A stretch of 64,000 nt of DNA from Pseudidiomarina mangrovi (GTDB taxonomy: Bacteria; Pseudomonadota; Gammaproteobacteria; Enterobacterales; Alteromonadaceae). Below the pieces are notes generated by a model, which did no database searches, was not told where the DNA came from, and saw only the letters and a program-made list of their open reading frames with translations. This document shows, in pieces, positions 37,925 to 46,167 of the stretch (within the stretch, counting starts at the first letter, position 1; the number at the start of each line of letters is the position of its first letter). A program made the position numbers and the translations under genes. Location: NCBI RefSeq assembly GCF_003999375.1, contig NZ_RJLC01000017.1, forward strand, positions 372,001-436,000. Direction: 5' to 3'.

Positions 37925-39061
37925 CTATTCGGTTTTTGGCTTCCAGCTATACACATAGTCTGGATTTTCCACACTGGCACAAACATCGCCCATCTGCAGG
38001 GCGTCACGAGTATCAAGCATCACCGCCACTTCGTCGGTGAACTTTTTCTTGTACTCTAAGCCAGCTTTGAAGGCCTTCGGGTGTGGGCCATGAGTGAATC
38101 CAGCTGGGTGAAAGGTCACCATGCCTTTATCAATATTGTCACGGCTGAAGAAGTCGCCTTCATGGTAGAACAGCACTTCATCGTAATCGTCGTTGTTATG
38201 ATAGAACGGCACTCGCAATGCACCTGGGTCGGATTCAATCGGCCGCGGCACAAAGGTACACACTACAAAGCGATCGGCCACAAAGGTGGTATGCGCTGAC
38301 GGTGGCAAGTGGTAGCGATGGCTCATCAATGGCCGAATATCGCGCCAATTGATCCGCACCGGCGCCAGATCACCGTGCCAGCCAATCGCATCAAGCGGGT
38401 TGTATGGGTAGGTAATGACACTGACTTGGCCGTGTCGCTTGACCTGAATCTGCCACTGCTCTTCGCTGTACTGAGCTTTGAAGGCGTCGTCAATTTCGGG
38501 CACGTCTAAGCAACCCGGGTCAAAAATGGCATGATTGCCTACCAAACCTTTTTCCGGCAGCTGATAGGAGCCATTGGTGGCCTCAATCATCACAATCTGC
38601 ATCGCTTCAATCGGCTCAATGCGCCAGCTGGTTGAACGCGGAATGCTGAAATAGTCACCTTTTTCGAGGGTGATATGGCCGTAATCGCAATACAGTTCGC
38701 CGCGACCTTCGTGAATAAACAGCAACTCGTCGCCATCAGCATTGCGCACCAAACATGGCATCGCCTCGCGACAATGCCAAATACGGAACTTACAGTGGGC
38801 ATTATGCAACAGCATAGGTACCGCCCACGGCGATCCCACCGCAACGTTGGTCAGCTTGTTAAAGTCGAAATTACGCGGCCGCAAGTCGCCTTCCCAGTTG
38901 CTCCAACCGGTGGGTGCATGGCGATGATGAAAGTGCGTGGCCGGGCCAAAAAAGCCGCTACGCCCTACTTCACGCTCATAAATGGCCTGCTCCGGCAAAT
39001 CCGCATGTGCTTGCTTGGAAAATACCCCGACTTTTTTCGGGAAACTCACCCATTTACGCAT
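37925..39061 (-). CDS. hmgA: Homogentisate 1,2-dioxygenase
   Basis: Non-heme Fe(II) cupin enzyme that opens the ring of homogentisate to maleylacetoacetate. HFHHRHAPTGWSNWEGDLRP near the N-terminus, the ELLFIHEGRGELYCDYG cupin segment, NDDYDEVLFYHEGDFFSRD and PAGFTHGPHPKAF are family blocks supplying His and Glu ligands. It has 378 aa, shorter than the ~430-aa enzymes of mammals and pseudomonads. The ATG at 39061 overlaps hppD by eight bases. Confidence 0.92.
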   Translation of the reverse strand: MRKWVSFPKKVGVFSKQAHADLPEQAIYEREVGRSGFFGPATHFHHRHAPTGWSNWEGDLRPRNFDFNKLTNVAVGSPWAVPMLLHNAHCKFRIWHCREAMPCLVRNADGDELLFIHEGRGELYCDYGHITLEKGDYFSIPRSTSWRIEPIEAMQIVMIEATNGSYQLPEKGLVGNHAIFDPGCLDVPEIDDAFKAQYSEEQWQIQVKRHGQVSVITYPYNPLDAIGWHGDLAPVRINWRDIRPLMSHRYHLPPSAHTTFVADRFVVCTFVPRPIESDPGALRVPFYHNNDDYDEVLFYHEGDFFSRDNIDKGMVTFHPAGFTHGPHPKAFKAGLEYKKKFTDEVAVMLDTRDALQMGDVCASVENPDYVYSWKPKTE

Positions 39062-40133
39062 CAGTTAACACTCCGCGACGAATTTGATCCTCCTCGATCG
39101 ACTCGAACAGGGCCTTAAAGTTGCCTTCACCAAAGCCTTCGTTGCCTTTGCGCTGAATAATTTCAAAGAACACCGGACCAATCACCGTCTTGGTGAAAAT
39201 TTGCAGCAAAATGCCATCTTTCATTGGCGCGCCGTCAATTAAAATCCGTAAGTCACGCAGGTCATCGAGGCTTTCATCGTGGCCTTCAACGCGCTCATTG
39301 ACTTTATCGTAATAGGTTTCTGGCGTTGGCATAAATTCCATGCCGATGCTGCGCAAATCACGAACGGTTTTGTAAATGTTGTCGCTGGTTAGGGCGATAT
39401 GCTGAATGCCTTCACCGTTGTATTCGCGCAGATACTCTTCAATTTGCGATTTATCGTCGTGCGACTCGTTAATTGGAATACGGATCTTGCCGCATGGCGC
39501 GGTCATAGCACGGCTTAACAAACCCGTCAGCTTGCCTTCAATGTCGAAGTAGCGAATTTCACGGAAGTTACCAATACGCTCGTAGAAACCTGCCCAGGTA
39601 TCCATGTTGCCGCGGAATACGTTGTGGGTTAAATGGTCGACTTCGTACAAACCGGCGGCATGCGCTTTCATGTCGGCTTCCCAGTTCGGGTAGAAATCAA
39701 AATCGCTGCTATAAATGGTGTCTGTGCCTTGGTACTTATCGACAAAGGCTAAGGTTGACGCACCAATGCCATACACCGCTGGGAACTCGGCTTCGCCAGC
39801 TGCTACATCGCGACTAAAGGCTTTAGCGCCATTGGCCACAGCATGCGCTAACGCGTGCTTAGCATCGGCTACGCGCCAGCCCATACCACACACACTTGGG
39901 CCGTGCTCTTTAGCAAATTCAGCTGCTTGGCCACCAGCTTCGGCGTTAATGATAAAGTTGATGTCGTTTTGCTTATACAGCCACGCTTGCTTACGCTTGT
40001 GTTTTGCCACTTCAGTAAACCCGAGTTTTACAAACAGGTCTTTGAGCGCTTGAATACCTTGGGCATCCGGTGCGGTGTATTCAACGAATTCAAAACCATT
40101 GGTTTGTAACGGGTTGTACGAATGATCAGCCAT
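39054..40133 (-). CDS. hppD: 4-hydroxyphenylpyruvate dioxygenase
   Basis: Converts 4-hydroxyphenylpyruvate to homogentisate with Fe(II) and O2. It has two vicinal-oxygen-chelate halves. Ligands are expected in VDHLTHNV (His), EGIQHIAL (His) and the late Glu in PVFFEIIQRKGNEGFGEGNFKALFESIE. It has 359 aa and is the first gene of hppD-hmgA-fahA-maiA. Two candidate TyrR boxes lie 130-200 bp upstream, in the gap after tyrR. Confidence 0.95.
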   Translation of the reverse strand: MADHSYNPLQTNGFEFVEYTAPDAQGIQALKDLFVKLGFTEVAKHKRKQAWLYKQNDINFIINAEAGGQAAEFAKEHGPSVCGMGWRVADAKHALAHAVANGAKAFSRDVAAGEAEFPAVYGIGASTLAFVDKYQGTDTIYSSDFDFYPNWEADMKAHAAGLYEVDHLTHNVFRGNMDTWAGFYERIGNFREIRYFDIEGKLTGLLSRAMTAPCGKIRIPINESHDDKSQIEEYLREYNGEGIQHIALTSDNIYKTVRDLRSIGMEFMPTPETYYDKVNERVEGHDESLDDLRDLRILIDGAPMKDGILLQIFTKTVIGPVFFEIIQRKGNEGFGEGNFKALFESIEEDQIRRGVLTDA

Positions 40134-40265
40134 GATTTACTCCTTGTTGTACGCGCTAGTTCGCGCGTTATCAGTATGAGGTTGTCGTTACCTTACTGTG
40201 CGCCAGAAACGCCAACTGCGCCAGCGCCTAGCCAGAAAAGCTGACAGAACGGCTATTGGCCCATT

Positions 40266-40283
40266 TGTAAACTATTCGATACA
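40266..40283 (-). promoter_or_regulatory. Candidate TyrR box 2 upstream of hppD
   Basis: Minus strand TGTATC-GAATAG-TTTACA fits the TyrR consensus TGTAAA-N6-TTTACA at 10 of 12 defined positions. It matches the box at 40317-40334 at 15 of 18 bases and is 51 bases away, near five helical turns. It stands between tyrR and hppD. Confidence 0.6.
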
Positions 40284-40316
40284 GTTTAGCGGGTATAGTG
40301 CGGTTTACCCATCAAC

Positions 40317-40334
40317 TGTCAGCTTTTCGATACA
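40317..40334 (-). promoter_or_regulatory. Candidate TyrR box 1 upstream of hppD
   Basis: Minus strand TGTATC-GAAAAG-CTGACA, a near-copy of the box at 40266-40283. Its CTGACA could be the -35 of a weak hppD promoter, with ACTATA 17 bases later as -10. A third half-site, TTTACA on the minus strand (40355-40350), overlaps the end of tyrR. Confidence 0.5.
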
Positions 40335-40358
40335 AAGCCGCGGTTTGACTGTAAACTT

Positions 40359-41921
40359 TTATGAACGCGACGGCTTCTTACCGGGCTTGCTGATGCCGTA
40401 CTCGCGCAGCTTATTCGCCACCGCGGTATGCGATAGGCCGAGTTTTTTTGCCAGTTGGCGCGTGCTCGGATAGCTCGGATACAAGCGCCGCAAGATAGTG
40501 CTTTCAAATTTTTTCACCGCACTGTCTAAGTCTTCGTCATCAAACTCAATCGCCACACTCTCACTGACACCCTTGCCACCAGGTAACTGCAGATCACGGG
40601 CATCGAGCCGGTCACCTTCGAGCATTGAAATGGCCCGAAACAACACATTTTCCAACTGGCGGACATTGCCTGGCCACTGATAGCGCTGTAACAGTTCACG
40701 ACAATCGCGGCTCAACAGCACCAAATTACGGCCTAAATGCTGACACGCCTGTAAGGTAAAATGCTCAGCCAAGATGGCGATATCGGAACGCCGTTCACGT
40801 AGTGGCGGAATACTCAAACTCAGTACATTCAGCCGATAGTACAAATCTTCGCGGAATCGCCCTTGTTCAACCCGCGTTAGCAGATCGTCTTGCACCGAAC
40901 AGATGATCCGAACATCCACTGTCACTTCGGCTTCTTCACCAATGCGTCGGAACCGTCCTTCTTGAATAAAGCGCAGCAGCTTTGCCTGCAGACTATTAGA
41001 CATTTCACTCACTGCATCAAGCAGCACGGTGCCGCCATGGGCTTGTTCAAAGATGCCCTTCTTGGCTTCGGTGTAGGGCCCTAAACTGCCTTTGCCATGA
41101 CCGAATAACTCACTCTCGGCCACGTTATCGGGCAACGCCGCACAGTTAATCGCCAAAAACGGAGCGCTTGAACGCGGACCGGCTTGATGGCAGGCCCGCG
41201 CTAGCAATTCTTTGCCAACACCAGTTTCACCTTGAATCAGCAACGGCACATGCAATTCCGCCATGCGCGCAGCATCTTTCAACAGCCGTTTCATTAGCGG
41301 ATGGTCGCCCAAGATCTTGGCAAACACTTCTGGTTGGCCGCTGCGCTGCCATTGCCCGGTCAGTGGTTGTGGCTTACCAGTGACTACCGCGCCGGCAAAG
41401 TTTGCGCGCTGGTTTTCATCGGTTACCCACAATGGAATCAAATCAAGAAAATACATGGCGCTGCCAATATTCACCTGCACTACAGTCTGCTCTTTGGGTT
41501 GTCGCTCAAGCCAGCGCACTACGTTAAAACCGCTCACCCAGTCGTTGATTGATGAGTTGTGAATAGTTTGGCTTCCATCACCAAAAATGTGTTCGGCGGC
41601 ATCATTACACACGGTGATAATACCCTTGCCATCGACAGACAGCACCGGATCAGGCAAGCGGCTGAGCAGTAAGCTAAATTCATAGTGCTCGCGCTCACTG
41701 GGCATGTAGGCAACGGTCTTCACGTCTTTGACGTTGGCAATACGGCGGATCTCCGGCATCAAATGCTGAAAGTCAGCAAATTCTAATTCCGGAAAGTTAA
41801 GAAAGATTTTTCCTTTCGGGTCGACCTCAATGCCGCGTAAATCAATTTCATGATCACGCAAGATCTCAAGCACGTCTTGGGCAATACCGAGGCGATCGTC
41901 ACAGCTGATTTCTAGCCGCAT
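40359..41921 (-). CDS. tyrR: TyrR-type aromatic amino acid transcriptional regulator
   Basis: Regulator of aromatic amino acid genes, 520 aa. An N-terminal ACT domain (MRLEISCDDRLGIAQDVLEIL) and a PAS domain are followed by the AAA+ domain with Walker A GETGVGKE and a C-terminal HTH (STRQLAKKLGLSHTAVANKL). The sigma-54 contact loop GAFTGA is replaced by GHGKGSLGPYTEAKKG, as in E. coli TyrR, so it should act with sigma-70 polymerase. It lies between phhB and hppD, both on the same strand. A TyrR box stands right before its start, suggesting autoregulation. Confidence 0.93.
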   Translation of the reverse strand: MRLEISCDDRLGIAQDVLEILRDHEIDLRGIEVDPKGKIFLNFPELEFADFQHLMPEIRRIANVKDVKTVAYMPSEREHYEFSLLLSRLPDPVLSVDGKGIITVCNDAAEHIFGDGSQTIHNSSINDWVSGFNVVRWLERQPKEQTVVQVNIGSAMYFLDLIPLWVTDENQRANFAGAVVTGKPQPLTGQWQRSGQPEVFAKILGDHPLMKRLLKDAARMAELHVPLLIQGETGVGKELLARACHQAGPRSSAPFLAINCAALPDNVAESELFGHGKGSLGPYTEAKKGIFEQAHGGTVLLDAVSEMSNSLQAKLLRFIQEGRFRRIGEEAEVTVDVRIICSVQDDLLTRVEQGRFREDLYYRLNVLSLSIPPLRERRSDIAILAEHFTLQACQHLGRNLVLLSRDCRELLQRYQWPGNVRQLENVLFRAISMLEGDRLDARDLQLPGGKGVSESVAIEFDDEDLDSAVKKFESTILRRLYPSYPSTRQLAKKLGLSHTAVANKLREYGISKPGKKPSRS

Positions 41922-41943
41922 TGGGTATAATCTCCGCTCTAAG

Positions 41944-41961
41944 TGTAAAGCAAAGTATACA
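41944..41961 (-). promoter_or_regulatory. Candidate TyrR box upstream of tyrR
   Basis: Plus strand TGTAAA-GCAAAG-TATACA matches TGTAAA-N6-TTTACA at 11 of 12 defined positions. It lies about 23 bases before the tyrR ATG and directly beside the phhB terminator, a good place for autorepression. Confidence 0.65.
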
Positions 41962-41962
41962 C

Positions 41963-41995
41963 AAAAACGCCGCCGGAGCGAGTGCTGCGGCGGCG
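41963..41995 (-). terminator. Terminator of the megL-phhA-phhB operon
   Basis: CGCCGCCG (41968-41975) pairs with CGGCGGCG (41988-41995) around a 12-base loop; on the minus strand it is followed by five T (41967-41963). It ends the phh transcript just before the tyrR promoter region. Confidence 0.75.
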
Positions 41996-42041
41996 CTTTT
42001 ATCGCATGAGCGCTTCGTTCTATCGCGCTAGCGAGGGCGCG

Positions 42042-42386
42042 TTAGGCTGATAACAAGGCGTCCGTGCGAGCCGCCATGATGAAATCATTTTTGTGCAAGC
42101 CATTGATAGCGTGCGTCCACCACACCACCGTCACTTTGCCCCACTCGGTAACTAAGGTTGGGTGATGAAATTCGGCTTCAGCAATTTCTGCAACTTGGTT
42201 GGTAAAGGCCAACGCTAACTTAAAGTTTTTGAACTTGAATTGGCGCTCTAACTGCATCACACCATCACGGACCACTGGCGACCAGTCCGGAATTTGCGCC
42301 ATTAACTCGGCCAATTCAGCATCTGTTACTTTCGGTGCGTTGACATTACAGGCTTCACAGGTTTGTTGTTTTAACTCAGACATCAT
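42042..42386 (-). CDS. phhB: Pterin-4-alpha-carbinolamine dehydratase
   Basis: Recycles the pterin cofactor of phenylalanine hydroxylase. The 114-aa protein has the PCD motif [20 protein letters not shown] with the conserved His pair and Trp, then [10 protein letters not shown]. It lies 39 bp after phhA. Two ATG codons in a row open the gene; either could be used. Confidence 0.94.
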   Translation of the reverse strand: MMSELKQQTCEACNVNAPKVTDAELAELMAQIPDWSPVVRDGVMQLERQFKFKNFKLALAFTNQVAEIAEAEFHHPTLVTEWGKVTVVWWTHAINGLHKNDFIMAARTDALLSA

Positions 42387-42425
42387 TACTCCAGTCGTCT
42401 TTCTAAAATGCGTTCAATGGATTCG

Positions 42426-43217
42426 TTAAGCCGCTGGCTTAGGTGGAAACTTAGGTTCAAACAAACCCAGTTCCATAGCCTGATGCACCAGCGCCATAAT
42501 ATCTTGGTCGGCAATCTCAAACAGCTGCTTAAAGGAGCTGATGGTGTAGTAAATGGGTTGCATGATATCAATGCGATACGGCGTACGCAGTGCATCTAAT
42601 GCAACCAGCTGCTTGCGCTCCGGCACATCACTGAGCGCATAGTTGGTTTCACCCGGCGAGGACAAAATACCACCGCCATAAATGCGTAAGCCCTCAGCAG
42701 TCTGCATCAAACCAAACTCAATGGTGAACCAATACAAACGCGCCAAGTACACCCGCTCTTTCGGTGTGGCGGCTAAGCCTAAACGGCCATACTGATGGGT
42801 GAAATGGGCGTAGTCAGGGTTGGTTAGCAGTGGGCAATGACCAAAAATTTCATGAAAGATATCCGGCTCTTGCAGGTAGTCAAACTCTTCGCGGGTACGA
42901 ATAAAGGTCGCCACCGGGAATTGCTTGTTCGCCAATAAACGGAAAAATTCATCAAATGGGATCAGACAAGGTACCTGCGCCACTTGCCAACCGGTGGTTG
43001 CCGCTAGCACTTTATTGATCTCGTGCAACTGCGGCACGCGGTCTTTTGGCAAATTAAGTAGTTCTAGCCCCCGCATATATTCATCACAGGCTTTACCGGG
43101 AATATGCTTCAGCTGACGCTCTACCAAATCATGCCAAACCGCATTATCTTCGGCGGTCCAGGCAATGTTGCCATCGGCTTCTGGTAGGCGCGACACGTAT
43201 TTGCTTTGCTTACCCAT
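42426..43217 (-). CDS. phhA: Phenylalanine 4-monooxygenase
   Basis: Pterin- and iron-dependent hydroxylase turning phenylalanine into tyrosine. The iron ligands are in DIFHEIFGHCPLL (two His) and the Glu in YWFTIEFGL; LIPFDEFFRLLANKQFPVATFIR precedes them. At 263 aa it is the single-domain bacterial form without the mammalian regulatory part. The ATG overlaps the end of the gamma-lyase gene by eight bases, so the two are probably coupled. Confidence 0.95.
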   Translation of the reverse strand: MGKQSKYVSRLPEADGNIAWTAEDNAVWHDLVERQLKHIPGKACDEYMRGLELLNLPKDRVPQLHEINKVLAATTGWQVAQVPCLIPFDEFFRLLANKQFPVATFIRTREEFDYLQEPDIFHEIFGHCPLLTNPDYAHFTHQYGRLGLAATPKERVYLARLYWFTIEFGLMQTAEGLRIYGGGILSSPGETNYALSDVPERKQLVALDALRTPYRIDIMQPIYYTISSFKQLFEIADQDIMALVHQAMELGLFEPKFPPKPAA

Positions 43218-44460
43218 GGGATACTGGTTCCTTTGTTTGTTCTGTGTTCATTGTTAATGCAGCCTTGCACTGATTCAGTGCTTGGGCTAAATCGGCAATA
43301 ATATCGTCAACGGCTTCAAGGCCAACTGAGATACGGATCAAGGTATCACTGATGCCTGCTTTGGCCCGTGCCTCTGGGGTATAGGGCGAATGGGTCATTG
43401 ACGCTGGATGCTGAATTAAAGTTTCCGCATCGCCTAGGCTTACCGCAATAGTAATCAGCTGCAAACTGTCGAGCATGCGCCGCGCGGTATTAATATCACC
43501 GGCAAGTTCAAAGGCCACTACCGCGCCGGCACCATACATTTGGCTGCCCATCAGCGCTTGCGCTGGGTGATCGGCAAAGCCCGGATAATAAATTGTTTTC
43601 ACCAACCCATGATCACGCAAAAATTCAGCGACCACGCGGGTATTCTTGCAATGGCGCTCCATGCGCACATCTAAGGTTTTTAAGCCACGTAATATCAACC
43701 AAGCATCATGGGGGCTCATGGTCGCCCCCATATCTTTCAAGGTGGTCAGCTTGATCAGTTCAATATCTTCAGTACTGCCGCAAATAATACCGGCCACCAC
43801 ATCACCATGACCATTTAGGTATTTGGTGGCGCTATGGATCACAATATCAGCGCCCTGCTTAATCGGCTGTTGCAATAGCGGCGTCATAAAGGTGTTATCA
43901 ACCACCACCCGCGCACCGACCTTGTGGGCCAGCTGACTCACCATGGCGATATCGACCACCTTCAAGTGCGGATTCGCAGGCGTTTCTAAGAACACCAATT
44001 TGGTATTCGGACGCATCGCTGCCTTGGTCAACTGCGCATCAGCCATATCGACAAAATCGACGTTGATACCAAAACGGCTAAACAGGTGCGAAAACAAAGC
44101 AAAACTGCAGCCGTATATGGCGTCAGACACCAGCACATGGTCGCCTTGCTGTAAGAACGCTAACATCGCCGCCGATACCGCCCCCATGCCAGTCGCCGAA
44201 GCGGCTGCAGCTGGATAACCTTCGAGCGCAGCAACACGTTGCTCTAACTCGGTAATCGTGGGATTGCCCAAACGCGAATAAATATACCCGGCTTCTTCGC
44301 CGGCAAAGCGGCGTGAACCTTGTTCGGTGCTGGTGAACGCAAAAGTGGCTGTTTGATACAGCGGTGCAACCAAAGCACCGTGTTCATCGCGGCGTTTGCC
44401 GCCATGAATGGTCACGGTTGCTGGCTGCCATTGCGATTTATGATTATTGTTGTCGCGCAT
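43210..44460 (-). CDS. megL: Methionine gamma-lyase
   Basis: PLP enzyme of the Cys/Met metabolism family. It splits methionine to methanethiol, 2-oxobutyrate and ammonia. The PLP lysine is in HSATKYLNGHGDV. The Cys that marks methionine gamma-lyases is present in DAIYGCSFALF, where cystathionine lyases usually have another residue; LQLITIAVSLGDAETLIQHPASMTHS also fits. The ATG at 44460 follows AGGAGG by 11 bases and gives 416 aa; the frame is open to 44520. It leads the megL-phhA-phhB operon, an unusual union of methionine and phenylalanine breakdown. Confidence 0.88.
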   Translation of the reverse strand: MRDNNNHKSQWQPATVTIHGGKRRDEHGALVAPLYQTATFAFTSTEQGSRRFAGEEAGYIYSRLGNPTITELEQRVAALEGYPAAAASATGMGAVSAAMLAFLQQGDHVLVSDAIYGCSFALFSHLFSRFGINVDFVDMADAQLTKAAMRPNTKLVFLETPANPHLKVVDIAMVSQLAHKVGARVVVDNTFMTPLLQQPIKQGADIVIHSATKYLNGHGDVVAGIICGSTEDIELIKLTTLKDMGATMSPHDAWLILRGLKTLDVRMERHCKNTRVVAEFLRDHGLVKTIYYPGFADHPAQALMGSQMYGAGAVVAFELAGDINTARRMLDSLQLITIAVSLGDAETLIQHPASMTHSPYTPEARAKAGISDTLIRISVGLEAVDDIIADLAQALNQCKAALTMNTEQTKEPVSHG

Positions 44461-44551
44461 TGGCAGTGAATCCTCCTGATAAGTGCTCATCAGAGTGCAT
44501 TCAGGCTGCCAACAACGCAACTAGTGGGCGACTTGCGGGGCCATCACGAAG

Positions 44552-44569
44552 TGTAACGAAAATTTGCCA
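44552..44569 (-). promoter_or_regulatory. Weak TyrR box and inverted repeat upstream of megL
   Basis: Plus strand TGTAAC-GAAAAT-TTGCCA matches the TyrR consensus at 9 of 12 positions. It sits inside a 7-base inverted repeat, CGAAGTG (44547-44553) with CACTTCG (44568-44574). Either may control the megL-phhA-phhB operon. The site is much weaker than those near tyrR and hppD. Confidence 0.3.
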
Positions 44570-44575
44570 CTTCGG

Positions 44576-44965
44576 TTAAAGACGATTGAGTTCGCGGTCA
44601 ATTTTGAACGCATTGGAGGTAACATGACGCTCCAACTTTTGCAGCCGTTGCTCTAGGTCACCAAACTCACCGCTAATTTCACGATAAGCAGCACGTGGTG
44701 GCTCGCCGGCTTGCCATACTTTGGTCTTGACCTCGATGGTATCGTGGCTGCGACCGCTGCTATGAGCTGGCTTTTCATCTAAAATCATCCACATGGCGAT
44801 ATACAGTACCGCAATAAAACCATGTCCGAAAATGATGGCAGTGACTGCAATAATCCGCACTAACCACACTTCAATATTAAAGTAGTTGGCAATGCCGGCA
44901 CAAACCCCGGCCACTTTGCCGTTACGCTTGTCACGTAACAATTGCTTTTTCGGTTCGGTACTCAT
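44576..44965 (-). CDS. pspC: Phage shock protein C
   Basis: Inner-membrane sensor that with PspB relieves PspA inhibition of PspF under envelope stress. The PspC domain shows KVAGVCAGIANYFNIEVWLVRIIAV with one membrane segment, followed by a cytoplasmic or periplasmic tail with a coiled region ending LERHVTSNAFKIDRELNRL, like E. coli PspC. The ATG at 44965 overlaps the pspB stop (ATGA) and has GGAGAAG upstream; the frame is open to 44980. Confidence 0.93.
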   Translation of the reverse strand: MSTEPKKQLLRDKRNGKVAGVCAGIANYFNIEVWLVRIIAVTAIIFGHGFIAVLYIAMWMILDEKPAHSSGRSHDTIEVKTKVWQAGEPPRAAYREISGEFGDLEQRLQKLERHVTSNAFKIDRELNRL

Positions 44966-45198
44966 GAGCGACTTCTCCACTGTGGAGACTCTGCATCCAG
45001 AATCGCCTCCAGCGTTTGAATGCGTTCACGCATCTGCTCGGCCTGGCGCGCCAACTGCTGCAGTTGCGTCAACTCGTCTTCGCTCAAGCCCTGACTAATC
45101 TTACGCTGACTACGATAATGCATGATCACCCAGATAGGCGCGACGAACAGCATAAATAGAATGACAGGAGCGGCAATTAAGGGGGCAATCGTTTCCAT
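44962..45198 (-). CDS. pspB: Phage shock protein B
   Basis: Small (78 aa) membrane partner of PspC. An N-terminal membrane helix (APVILFMLFVAPIWVIMHY) is followed by a coiled coil with LQQLARQAEQMRERIQTLEAILDAESPQWR, close to E. coli PspB. It lies between pspA and pspC and overlaps pspC by four bases. Confidence 0.94.
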   Translation of the reverse strand: METIAPLIAAPVILFMLFVAPIWVIMHYRSQRKISQGLSEDELTQLQQLARQAEQMRERIQTLEAILDAESPQWRSRS

Positions 45199-45231
45199 CG
45201 TTATCTCTCTTTATTAGGCTCTAGGCAGCAA

Positions 45232-45250
45232 ACACCCGCAATGCGGGTGT
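45232..45250 (-). other. Hairpin between pspA and pspB
   Basis: ACACCCGC (45232-45239) pairs with GCGGGTGT (45243-45250) around three bases, a few bases after the pspA stop. Only three T follow on the minus strand, so it may be a leaky terminator or an mRNA-stabilising stem that keeps PspA in excess over PspB and PspC. Confidence 0.5.
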
Positions 45251-45255
45251 ATCAC

Positions 45256-45930
45256 TTATTCCGCTGCTTTCTTGTCTTTGTTAACACGGGCTTTCAACGC
45301 GGCTAACTCATCATTGATTTTATCCGCACCTTCTAGCTCGGCGAATTCATCACGTAAGGTGCGTTTGCCCATATCGTATGATTCCACTTGCGCTTCTAGG
45401 TCATCAATTTTCGCTTCAAAGCGTTCAAAGCGATACATGGCGTCATCAATTTTGCCACTATCAATGGTTTTCTTCACATCAAGACGGCTGGCAACTGCAC
45501 GTTGACGCATGATAATAGTTTTTTGCCGTGCTTTGGCATCAGCTAGTTTAGCTTGTAATTGCCCAACTTCCTCATTTAAACGATTCAAATGTTCGTCTAA
45601 ACGCTGAATATCAGACTCTAATGCCGCCGCCTGTTCAACTGATTTCTTTTTCTCAACCAGTGCCAGACGCGCCAAATCTTCGCGTTCTTTGCTGATCGCC
45701 AGTTCTGCTTTCGCTTCCCAGTCGGCAGCTTCTTGGCTGATACGGCTCAGTTGACGCTCAGAATCTTTCTTCTCAGCAATTAAGCGTGCTGAGGTAGAAC
45801 GCACTTCAACTAAGGTGTCTTCCATTTCCTGAATAATCAGGCGGACCATTTTTTCCGGATCTTCCGCTTTATCCAATAAAGCATTGATGTTGGAATTTAC
45901 GATATCTGTAAAACGTGAAAAGATACCCAT
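45256..45930 (-). CDS. pspA: Phage shock protein A
   Basis: PspA/IM30 protein of the ESCRT-III superfamily. It binds stressed inner membrane and, when free, inhibits PspF. The N-terminal amphipathic helix (MGIFSRFTDIVNSNINALLDKAEDP) is followed by long coiled-coil helices rich in Glu, Lys, Arg and Ala. The 224-aa length is normal. The gene is first in pspABC and is transcribed from a sigma-54 promoter at 45986-46003. Confidence 0.96.
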   Translation of the reverse strand: MGIFSRFTDIVNSNINALLDKAEDPEKMVRLIIQEMEDTLVEVRSTSARLIAEKKDSERQLSRISQEAADWEAKAELAISKEREDLARLALVEKKKSVEQAAALESDIQRLDEHLNRLNEEVGQLQAKLADAKARQKTIIMRQRAVASRLDVKKTIDSGKIDDAMYRFERFEAKIDDLEAQVESYDMGKRTLRDEFAELEGADKINDELAALKARVNKDKKAAE

Positions 45931-45985
45931 TGTTAGTTCCTCATTTCGGTTTAAATTGCTGTCACATTGACGGTCATTGGGTAAC

Positions 45986-46003
45986 TTGCATCAACCGTGC
46001 CAA
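45986..46003 (-). promoter_or_regulatory. Sigma-54 promoter of pspABC
   Basis: Minus strand TTGGCACGGTTGATGCAA has GG and GC separated by ten bases, the sigma-54 -24/-12 pattern, and TGGCACG matches consensus fully. Transcription would start near 45976, about 45 bases before pspA. The AT-rich DNA to 46080 is where PspF and IHF sites would be expected; I could not define them. Confidence 0.85.
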
Positions 46004-46167
46004 CTTTTCATAAAATTTTTAATTCACTGTTTTACATAGATTTATTGAATTAGCTTAAAATTTACATTGACCCCTAGCGGTTAGCAATTACACTAATATT
46101 TAGTGATTTTCGCCACCCATAACAATAATACGGTCGAGTCCATCATGATAAGTCACGCGGTGTTGCC

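Noticed and set aside
44547-44574. Terminator after pspC
   Set aside because: The 7-bp inverted repeat has a 14-base loop and no T run; kept only as a possible regulatory site of megL.
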